Part shown: piece by piece, positions 1 to 5,294 of the stretch
How the letters are laid out: the number at the start of each line of letters is the position of its first letter
Numbering within the stretch: position 1 is the first letter of the stretch
Assembly: GCA_014379075.1 (NCBI GenBank)
Contig: JACMMN010000204.1
Coordinates: forward strand, 1-11,997
DNA: 11,997 bases
DNA from: Pyrinomonadaceae bacterium
Lineage (GTDB): Bacteria > Acidobacteriota > Blastocatellia > Pyrinomonadales > Pyrinomonadaceae
Reading direction: 5' to 3'
Translations under genes and position numbers: made by a program
Notes under the pieces: generated by a model
Told to the model about the DNA's origin: nothing
What the model saw: only the letters and a program-made list of their open reading frames with translations
Database searches by the model: none

Positions 1-543
1 CCTGTATGCTGCTGTGGAAATGTCAGAATCCAAATGCGCGGCAAACTTCGGAACTGTCGCGTTTCTGCCCGCCGCAGTCGATGCCATCAGAGCCGGATCG
101 CCGATCAGAAGTGCGCAGTCCGATTCGGCGAGCATCGCATTCAGATCAGGTTTGGCGTCCTTCCAGACCGGCTCCAAGCCAAAAAATTCGCGGAATATTA
201 TTTTTGTCAGGCAAACCGAAGTTTTTGACGAAACATCGAGCGAGACCGACTTTATCTCATTGAGTTTCCGGCCATCGGTGACCAGGCAGACGCTGCGAGC
301 CTCGTCCCTTGCCCCGACGCAAACATCCGCAACCAGGCGTGCACGATCGAGCATTTGATAGGCAATAACGGGAACGAGTGCCGCATCGACCCTATCCTGA
401 GCTAAAAGTTCGGCGGATCGTGCCGGCGCATTATCCAGTATTATCTCGACCGAGCCGTGATTCGATCCGTAAAGAAAGCTCCAGATCAGCGGCGCGGTGT
501 TCGAATAACTTGAGGCGGAAATTCTCGTTGTTTGCGTTTTCAC
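1..543 (-). CDS. mqnA: Chorismate dehydratase MqnA, 5' part (cut by window edge)
   Basis: MqnA dehydrates chorismate to 3-[(1-carboxyvinyl)oxy]benzoate, the first committed step of the futalosine route to menaquinone, in the cytoplasm. Reading the minus strand from 543 gives 181 uninterrupted codons to the left edge. The product opens with RISASSYSNTAPLIW (residues 7-21), matching the family's N-terminal strand and Asn-containing substrate loop. It continues with DAALVPVIAY, a segment SLDVSSKTSVCL (about 100-111) and a segment AMLAESDCALLIGDPAL (about 135-151), all typical of the family's periplasmic-binding-protein fold. The start is taken as GTG at 543-541: the frame is closed by TGA a dozen codons upstream and no ATG lies between. 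No strong Shine-Dalgarno sequence is visible. The family is usually about 270-290 residues, so roughly a third is missing beyond base 1. It lies 73 nt downstream of the secreted-protein gene on the same strand. The family call is firm; the exact start is less so. Confidence 0.9.
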   Translation of the reverse strand, partial: MKTQTTRISASSYSNTAPLIWSFLYGSNHGSVEIILDNAPARSAELLAQDRVDAALVPVIAYQMLDRARLVADVCVGARDEARSVCLVTDGRKLNEIKSVSLDVSSKTSVCLTKIIFREFFGLEPVWKDAKPDLNAMLAESDCALLIGDPALMASTAAGRNATVPKFAAHLDSDISTAAYR

Positions 544-616
544 AGGAGTTGGAACCCAGAATAAGTAGAAAGGGAGTCAAAACGCAAATCACGAGATCAA
601 TTCCTCCGCCGTTCCG

Positions 617-1696
617 CTAATTTGCAAAGAAATCCAGACTATTTATGTCATCGTTGGGGGTGACTGTTTGCGACGCGCTGCTGAACATATACCGCTTGCT
701 CATCACGCTCACAACGTATGTTTCACCACTTTGGATTCCATGGAAATTGTAATAACCGAACGGATTTGTGAGGGCCAACCGCGTCGTTCCGTTCGAATCC
801 ATAATGCTGACCCGCGCACCCGAAACACCCCGAAGGGAGTTATTCATTACCCGCCCGCCTACCGAGACGCCGGCCGCGCTGGGGCCGACGAGTTGTAAGC
901 TGAAATCATCTACGGCAAGTCCGTCGTCTGCCCCGGTAATATTCGAATCCTGCCAGCGAATATATAGGGCATCATTTGGGGCGAGTGAAACCGACAGCGC
1001 GGTCAGCGAAAAGACCTGTCGATTTGCGGCCGCATTGCCGTCTCTCGCACCGGCCGTCCCGCTCAAGTTCGGCGTCGCAAAATCGAGGGCGTCAAAATCA
1101 GAGAATGTTCCCGCGTAAAGATTGGCCGCATTAACGGCGTACTGAAAATCCAGCCGGTCAGCCGTTCCGCTGCCGCCAAGCCGCCACATCTCGCCTGTGA
1201 ATGCTATGGTAACCGCGGTCAGCGCTATTCCGCTCGTATTCCGGAAGCAGCCGCCAAGAAAATTGAGGGCTACGGAATCGTCATTCAACGATCCAAAGGC
1301 GCGATCGGTATTGGCGGCGGCGGAAGCAAAACTCATGGTATTGCCGCCCGTAACGCTACCGTCCCCGACATTATATCTTCCGGAAACCGAACTGATGTTG
1401 CTCCCTTCTTCGACGAGAGCCCAACCGGGAACATTTACAATTGCAGCATTATCGGCCACCGCATTGTCGAATTTGCCCAGATATCTGCGCGGGGCGATCG
1501 CGTTGAGGATAAATATATTGGACGCATCGCCGTTCTGCGGGGACGGGCTATTACCCAGGCCGTCAAAATTTTGCGAATGCACCGACGGATTCGCACCGCC
1601 GAGGTCAATACAATTCTGACCCGACGCCTGGCCGAAAAAACTTACAATTAAAAACAAAAGGAAAGAAAGCGTAGCTGCTTTTGAACTTATTCGCAT
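617..1696 (-). CDS. Secreted protein with carboxypeptidase-regulatory-like C-terminal domain
   Basis: This 359-residue protein is predicted to be exported. Residues 1-26 form a signal peptide with a hydrophobic stretch (about 9-23) and a likely cleavage near QASG|QN. Residues about 30-270 contain HSQNFDGLGNSP and, near the end, LYIRWQDSN followed by GADDGLAVDDFSL. Those motifs recur in extracellular beta-sandwich (lectin- or nuclease-associated) modules, but no catalytic residues can be recognised. Residues about 278-359 form a carboxypeptidase-regulatory-like beta domain (GRVMNN, GARVSIMDSNG, TNPFGYYNFHGIQSGETY), a module I associate with Blastocatellia secreted and outer-membrane proteins. 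No sorting signal (PEP-CTERM or type IX) is obvious; the chain ends right after this domain. The function is unknown; surface binding or structure is a guess. The start ATG at 1696 is supported by the signal peptide beginning immediately after it. Confidence 0.85.
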   Translation of the reverse strand: MRISSKAATLSFLLFLIVSFFGQASGQNCIDLGGANPSVHSQNFDGLGNSPSPQNGDASNIFILNAIAPRRYLGKFDNAVADNAAIVNVPGWALVEEGSNISSVSGRYNVGDGSVTGGNTMSFASAAANTDRAFGSLNDDSVALNFLGGCFRNTSGIALTAVTIAFTGEMWRLGGSGTADRLDFQYAVNAANLYAGTFSDFDALDFATPNLSGTAGARDGNAAANRQVFSLTALSVSLAPNDALYIRWQDSNITGADDGLAVDDFSLQLVGPSAAGVSVGGRVMNNSLRGVSGARVSIMDSNGTTRLALTNPFGYYNFHGIQSGETYVVSVMSKRYMFSSASQTVTPNDDINSLDFFAN

Positions 1697-1875
1697 TGAA
1701 GACCATCCCTATTAACTAAGGTTCGCGGGAGCATTTGAAAAGAAAATCGCCATCGAAAAATTTAATCTGTCTTAAATTTCCCGTTTGGTTATGATTGTGG
1801 ACAACGGCTGGCAGGAGAGAGGCCTGGAAATGAGTATAGATCAAAATCCTTTGGTTAGCCAATAAATTCGCTCGG

Positions 1876-2160
1876 TCACCCCAGAACGTCTTTGAAATCC
1901 GCGTTCGCGTTAAGCACTTTTTTGGCGTACGAACATGTTGCTTTTATCTTCAAACCGTTCTCACGAGCAAAAGCTACCGCGGCGGCAACGAGATCTTCCG
2001 CAATATTTTCACCGCGAAGCTTTTTATCCACTTCCGTGTGGTCGATCGTAATCTCTTTGTCCGCGGACTTGACATAGGTCATCTCCGCGATCCATTCGCC
2101 ATCTTCGTCTATAAAAAATGCGCCACGCTTGCCGTGCTCTTCTCTCTGAATTTCCATCAT
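1876..2160 (-). CDS. Mini-GNAT family N-acetyltransferase (COG2388/NATD1-like)
   Basis: This 94-residue protein matches the short GNAT-like family typified by COG2388 and human NATD1, in which the acetyl-CoA-binding core is nearly the whole protein. Visible landmarks are the substrate-side beta strands (FFIDEDGEWIAEMTYVK), the strand-turn ITIDHTEVDKKLRGENIA (residues about 37-54), where the R/G-rich turn corresponds to the acetyl-CoA pyrophosphate loop, the helix EDLVAAAVAFARENGLK, and the closing KATCSYAKKVL segment. The family's cellular acceptor substrate is not established, so none is named here. Two consecutive ATG codons (2160 and 2157) could both serve as starts. It is transcribed divergently from the secreted-protein gene at 2238, with a 77-nt gap. 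Downstream, 179 nt separate it from the next minus-strand gene; I see no convincing terminator or small gene there. Confidence 0.85.
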   Translation of the reverse strand: MMEIQREEHGKRGAFFIDEDGEWIAEMTYVKSADKEITIDHTEVDKKLRGENIAEDLVAAAVAFARENGLKIKATCSYAKKVLNANADFKDVLG

Positions 2161-2183
2161 TTATCTAGCCTACAAAGAAAGCC

Positions 2184-2211
2184 TTGTTAAATGCAACTCA
2201 TATAAGATAAT
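2184..2211 (+). promoter_or_regulatory. Putative sigma70-type promoter for the 2238-3987 cluster
   Basis: A TTGTTA -35-like hexamer (2184-2189) and a GATAAT -10-like hexamer (2206-2211, five of six consensus matches) are separated by 16 nt. Transcription would begin around 2218, leaving a short leader of about 20 nt before the ATG at 2238. The leader is A/T-rich with no visible Shine-Dalgarno motif. The call rests only on sequence similarity to the consensus in an A/T-rich divergent gap, so a chance match is possible. Confidence 0.4.
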
Positions 2212-2237
2212 AGGTGTAGAATTATTTAATAAAATTT

Positions 2238-2981
2238 ATGAAGATCACATTTTTCCCGGGCGTCTTACTCGTTGTTTTTTCTATGGCGATTACACTTTTC
2301 GGACAGGCCGCGGTAACGATCTACGATCCGGTAAGAAAGACGGCGGAGAAAACTTTTTCGCCTGCCGAGGAAAAGCTTGTAACGACAAGAGCTGTGCCGA
2401 AAGCTCGAGCCCGGTGGAAAGACGTCGGCGGGTGCGATGAAGCCGACAATTTCAGCATAACCGGTGGAGCATCCGGGGCGTTTACCCGCAAGGGTTCGGA
2501 CCAGCGAGCGTTGCTGTACGAACTGTGCCAAACCGGAAACGGCTTTGCGAACAACGGGCTGGTAATTATCGAAGCGGGCAAAATTATCGCGCATTTTGCG
2601 ACGGAAGGCGGATGGAATTTAAACGTCAACACTTTACCTGACATTAATAAAAATGGGTTTAACGAACTGGCTATCGAAACGAGCGGCGGAATGCATCAGG
2701 GTTATTGGGGCAGCAGCGTGACGATAATTGAAGCCTCGCAAACCGCCGCCAAAGAATTGGGGTGGTTTCTCGTTTACACAAACGAATGCGAAAATGGCGG
2801 CCCGGAAGAATACTGTGACAGAAGCTACAAGATAATCGCGAGACCAGCCGCCGCAACCGTTTTTTACCAGCAGAAGTACGAAAACAAAGGCGATGACGAA
2901 ATAACGAAATGGGTCGTCAGCGGGAAACGAACGGCGGTAAAACCTAAAAAAGGAACTTTAAAATACGCTCTCATAAAATAA
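2238..2981 (+). CDS. Secreted protein of unknown function with a Ca-loop-like motif
   Basis: I do not recognise the family of this 247-residue protein. Residues about 5-24 form a hydrophobic export signal ending in TLFGQA, so the mature part should lie outside the cytoplasmic membrane. The mature chain has four cysteines (about C66, C97, C184, C193), which could form disulfides. A segment at about 135-147 (DINKNGFNELAIE) resembles the calcium-binding loop of FG-GAP/VCBS-type beta-propeller blades, and it sits between two strand-like segments (GLVIIEAGKIIAHF and SSVTIIEA). This suggests one or two propeller-like blades but not a complete propeller. The stop TAA shares its last A with the ATG of the next gene (TAATG at 2979-2983), which implies one transcript and probable translational coupling with the cyclase-family gene. 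No catalytic site is evident. Confidence 0.8.
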   Translation: MKITFFPGVLLVVFSMAITLFGQAAVTIYDPVRKTAEKTFSPAEEKLVTTRAVPKARARWKDVGGCDEADNFSITGGASGAFTRKGSDQRALLYELCQTGNGFANNGLVIIEAGKIIAHFATEGGWNLNVNTLPDINKNGFNELAIETSGGMHQGYWGSSVTIIEASQTAAKELGWFLVYTNECENGGPEEYCDRSYKIIARPAAATVFYQQKYENKGDDEITKWVVSGKRTAVKPKKGTLKYALIK

Positions 2982-3622
2982 TGAAGATCTACGATATTAC
3001 CGTACCGGTCAGCGAGGGTGTGCCGATCTACCAGGGTGACCCGAAGGCTAGTGTGGATGTCTGCATGTCCATCGCAAAGGGGGACAGCGTCAACGTTTCA
3101 CAGATGTGTTTTGGCGTTCACACTGCAACGCACGTCGATGCCCCGAATCATTTTATCGACGGCACGCGCCGCGTCGATCAGCTCGAGCTGGATAAGCTCG
3201 TCGGAAAATGCCGGGTTATTGGGATCGATGACCGTGTAACGGCAATTGAGCCGCAGCATTTGGGTGATCTCGCAAACGCCGAACGTATTCTGTTCAAAAC
3301 GCGAAATTCCGCTTTCTGGAATGAGCCGGAAAAAGGTTTTCGGACAGATTTTACATACATCTCACCAGCAGCGGCGAAAGTTCTCGCCGAAAGCAACATA
3401 AAACTCGTCGGCATCGATTATCTTTCGGTCGAGCAATTCGGCTCGACCGATTTCAAGACGCACATCACGCTGCTGGAAAAAGAGATCGTAATACTGGAAG
3501 GCGTCGATCTGCGAGAAGTTCAGCCCGGCGATTACGAACTGATTTGCCTGCCGCTGAAATATATCGGCGGGGCGGGTGACGGAGCCCCAGCGAGAACAAT
3601 TCTGCGTGATCTGAATTCATAG
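2981..3622 (+). CDS. Cyclase-family metal-dependent hydrolase (kynurenine formamidase-like)
   Basis: This 213-residue protein belongs to the cyclase family (PF04199), which includes bacterial kynurenine formamidase KynB and other Zn- or Mn-dependent amide/lactone hydrolases. The hallmark HxxxHxDxxxH motif is complete: H47, H51, D53 and H57 in VHTATHVDAPNHF. The second ligand pair is also present, H161 and E173 in the segment THITLLEKEIVILEGVDL. The usual GTH is ATH here. The C-terminal LPLKYIGGAGDGAPAR (about 190-205) forms the family's closing strand. Length is typical. No other tryptophan-to-kynurenine gene is in the window, so the substrate is unassigned and kynB should not be assumed. The ATG overlaps the preceding stop by one base, and the next gene begins 2 nt after this stop, so all three genes are probably co-transcribed. 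Confidence 0.88.
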   Translation: MKIYDITVPVSEGVPIYQGDPKASVDVCMSIAKGDSVNVSQMCFGVHTATHVDAPNHFIDGTRRVDQLELDKLVGKCRVIGIDDRVTAIEPQHLGDLANAERILFKTRNSAFWNEPEKGFRTDFTYISPAAAKVLAESNIKLVGIDYLSVEQFGSTDFKTHITLLEKEIVILEGVDLREVQPGDYELICLPLKYIGGAGDGAPARTILRDLNS

Positions 3623-3624
3623 GT

Positions 3625-3987
3625 ATGAACGTCAATGAAAAAGATTATCGTAAAAAAGTTTACGATGTCGTTAGTGAAATTCCGGCGGGTAGGGTCATGA
3701 CTTATGGCCAGATCGCAATCGTACTTGGCGAAGGATATACGCCGCGAACGGTTGGATACGTGATGCACGCCGCCGAAACCGAAAACGTGCCTTGGCAGCG
3801 GGTGATAAATTCGCAGGGCGCTTGCTCGACCGGGAGAATGACGATCCCGATGAATTTGCAGCAGGAATTATTGGAAACCGAAGGAATTGTTTTTAACGAA
3901 AAAGGCCGCTGCGACCTACGTGTTTTTCAGTGGCATCCGGAAGGATTTGAGCCTGAGGAAGATATTCAGCCGAGCCTTTTGGGGTAA
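3625..3987 (+). CDS. Alkyltransferase-like protein (ATL), MGMT homologue without the catalytic Cys
   Basis: This 120-residue protein is a stand-alone version of the C-terminal DNA-binding domain of O6-alkylguanine-DNA alkyltransferase. Family landmarks are PAGRVMTYGQIA (20-31, including the nucleotide-flipping Tyr27), PRTVGYVM (40-47, with the arginine finger R41) and VPWQRVINSQG (55-65). In active MGMT/Ogt enzymes the corresponding motif is PCHRV; here Trp57 occupies the Cys position, the substitution typical of ATL proteins. Such proteins bind O6-alkylguanine and hand the lesion to nucleotide excision repair instead of removing the alkyl group. The C-terminal extension (about 95-120, with FQWHPEGFEPEED) is acidic. 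It starts 2 nt after the cyclase stop and is the last gene of the cluster, converging on nadK. A functional link to the two upstream genes is not evident. Confidence 0.88.
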   Translation: MNVNEKDYRKKVYDVVSEIPAGRVMTYGQIAIVLGEGYTPRTVGYVMHAAETENVPWQRVINSQGACSTGRMTIPMNLQQELLETEGIVFNEKGRCDLRVFQWHPEGFEPEEDIQPSLLG

Positions 3988-3990
3988 AAC

Positions 3991-4118
3991 GGAACGCAGG
4001 CACCCTTGCCTGCAATGAGCGTTGCTTCATCGCGAAAAACCCTTTGGCGACGAATTTATTTAGCGACGACATGACCGCGTCGAAGACTCCGCGGGCAGGC
4101 AAGGTGTGCCTGCGTTCC
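3991..4118. repeat. Inverted pair of REP-like hairpins (BIME-like element)
   Basis: The arms at 3991-4013 and 4095-4118 are reverse complements except for a one-base length difference. Each arm is itself a hairpin: a 7-bp stem GCAGGCA/TGCCTGC with a 4- to 5-nt loop, and an outer GGAAC/GTTCC flank. Two inverted hairpin units around an 81-nt centre are the arrangement of a bacterial interspersed mosaic element. The right arm abuts the nadK stop codon (4119) and the left arm begins 3 nt after the stop of the alkyltransferase-like gene, so the element fills the whole convergent gap. It may also act as a bidirectional transcription or mRNA-end signal. Mobilisation by a RAYT transposase is an inference; none is encoded here. 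Confidence 0.8.
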
Positions 4119-5000
4119 TCACCTCCCCCATTTCAATTTATTTCTTAGAACATCAAAATAGTTGCGGTTCGGCGGCTGCACGAGATTGAAAGTAGTACGG
4201 CTTTTGCGAATTACGACCTTATCCTGGGCCTTCATTTGATAGCCGGTCTGGCCGTCGAGCGTAAGAACAACGCCTTCGTTTTCATCCTTTAATATCAGTT
4301 CGATCTGGGCGGTATCGGGGACGACGATCGGACGGTTGGTCAGTGTGAACGGGCAGATCGGCGTGAGGACTACGGCGTTCATCGACGGGTAGACGATAGG
4401 GCCGCCGGCGGAAAGGTTGTATGCCGTGGAGCCGGTCGGCGAGGAGACGATCAATCCGTCCGCTCGAAACGAATTAACGAACAGGCCGTTGAGATTCACG
4501 TCGATCTCGATGATCCGTGCCAAAGCGGATTTATTGATAACTACATCGTTTAGCACGCGGCCCTTTGCCAGCAATTCGCCGTCGCGCCAATGGTCGGCGT
4601 GAAGCATCACTCGGCGGTCGATCTCGTAGCGGCCTTCAAAAATAGCTTCGAGCGCGGGAAACATTTCCTCGATGCGAAACTCAGTCAGATAACCGAGGCT
4701 GCCGTAATTGATGCCGAGAACCAAAACCTCGTGATCGGCGATCAAGCGTGCGGTCGAGATCATCGTGCCGTCGCCGCCGAGAACCACTATAAGATCGGCC
4801 TCTGCATTGAACTGCTCCGTATCAACTGTATCGATGTCGCAGATCGCCGGGCCGATCCTGCCGCTGTCGGTGTGCGGTTTGCCGATCAGCGAAATGCCTC
4901 GTTTCTCCAGCCATTCCGCCAGCTCGCACGCCGTCGCCCAGGCTTCGGCATGGTTGGGCTTCACGATTACCCCGACTGTTTTTATCTGCTTTGCTGTCAT
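4119..5000 (-). CDS. nadK: NAD kinase
   Basis: NAD kinase phosphorylates the 2'-hydroxyl of NAD adenosine ribose to make NADP in the cytoplasm. The 293-residue product carries the diagnostic GGDGT motif (75-79, with catalytic-site Asp77), the GINYGSLGYLTEF segment (96-108), the LNDVVINK motif (150-157, with the conserved N-D pair) and DGLIVSSPTGSTAYNLSAGG (181-200), the glycine-rich NAD-binding loop. The C-terminal beta-sandwich LTPICPFTLTNRPIVVP is also typical, and length is normal for bacterial enzymes. The ATG at 5000 fits the family N-terminus, with the first Rossmann strand KTVGVIVKPN beginning at residue 7. No Shine-Dalgarno sequence is evident. The gene is divergent from the PPIase gene at 5295, and its stop touches the REP-like element. 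It appears to be monocistronic. Confidence 0.96.
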   Translation of the reverse strand: MTAKQIKTVGVIVKPNHAEAWATACELAEWLEKRGISLIGKPHTDSGRIGPAICDIDTVDTEQFNAEADLIVVLGGDGTMISTARLIADHEVLVLGINYGSLGYLTEFRIEEMFPALEAIFEGRYEIDRRVMLHADHWRDGELLAKGRVLNDVVINKSALARIIEIDVNLNGLFVNSFRADGLIVSSPTGSTAYNLSAGGPIVYPSMNAVVLTPICPFTLTNRPIVVPDTAQIELILKDENEGVVLTLDGQTGYQMKAQDKVVIRKSRTTFNLVQPPNRNYFDVLRNKLKWGR

Positions 5001-5045
5001 AAAACCGGACTGTTGCCCGTTACTGATTAAACAACAAAAAAGGCT

Positions 5046-5137
5046 GAAACACGACCGGTAGGGAATGTGTTTTCGAATGAGGAATGCGGAATGATGAATG
5101 CTGAAATGAAAAACACACTCCCTACCGGTCGTGTTTC
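5046..5137. repeat. Inverted repeat element with 28-nt arms flanking heptad repeats
   Basis: The arms at 5046-5073 and 5110-5137 are perfect reverse complements except for one mismatch at 5065. Each arm contains the core GACCGGTAGGGA and can also fold alone, since AAACAC near the start can pair with GTGTTT near the end. The 36-nt spacer is one base plus five 7-nt units. The element lies 46 nt upstream of the nadK start and about 80 nt upstream of the predicted promoter of the PPIase gene. The two units in inverted orientation resemble a REP/BIME-type element, but the sequence is unrelated to the one at 3991-4118. No target-site duplication was identified. Confidence 0.85.
5075..5109 (+). repeat. 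Five tandem 7-nt repeats (GAATGNN)
   Basis: The spacer of the inverted repeat reads GAATGAG, GAATGCG, GAATGAT, GAATGCT and then an imperfect GAAATGA. Four units are exact at the first five positions. Together they fill the interval between the arms except for the single C at 5074. Slippage or rolling-type duplication inside a hairpin loop could produce this. No function is assigned. Confidence 0.8.
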
Positions 5138-5216
5138 TGCCTGCAAATTTCCCGATGGTTCTTGCATCTGAGTTTTAGGATATTGCGGCATTTAACGACA
5201 TAATTCCCAATCAACA

Positions 5217-5245
5217 TTGGCGCAAACGCTCTTTTTTGCTAAAAT
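5217..5245 (+). promoter_or_regulatory. Putative sigma70-type promoter of the PPIase gene
   Basis: TTGGCG (5217-5222, four of six -35 consensus matches) and TAAAAT (5240-5245, five of six -10 matches) are separated by the optimal 17 nt. Transcription would start near 5252, giving an untranslated leader of about 43 nt before the ATG at 5295. The spacing and position make it the best promoter candidate in the window, but it is predicted from consensus similarity alone. Confidence 0.5.
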
Positions 5246-5294
5246 CGCAGTTTGTCCATGCTGTCGGTAATTTCAAATTTACAGGTATTAAAAG

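Noticed and set aside
14..358. Plus-strand open frames over the first 600 bases
   Set aside because: They are antisense to the continuous mqnA frame, have no recognisable protein family and are low-complexity in Ser/Arg, as expected for the opposite strand of a coding region.
1197..1619. Plus-strand open frame of 140 codons inside the secreted-protein gene
   Set aside because: It is antisense to a gene with a clear signal peptide and domain structure, and its product shows no recognisable family.
1697..1875. Promoter or terminator between the acetyltransferase gene and the secreted-protein gene
   Set aside because: Best hexamer pair on the minus strand (TTTCAA and TTAATA) is 19 nt apart with weak matches, and no GC-rich hairpin with a T-run was found.
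2981..3622. Naming the cyclase-family gene kynB
   Set aside because: The metal site is complete, but no tryptophan-catabolism neighbours are present and the family has several substrates, so a symbol would be over-assigned.
4590..5030. Plus-strand open frame of 146 codons opposite nadK
   Set aside because: It lies fully opposite the conserved nadK coding sequence; the product has no family features.
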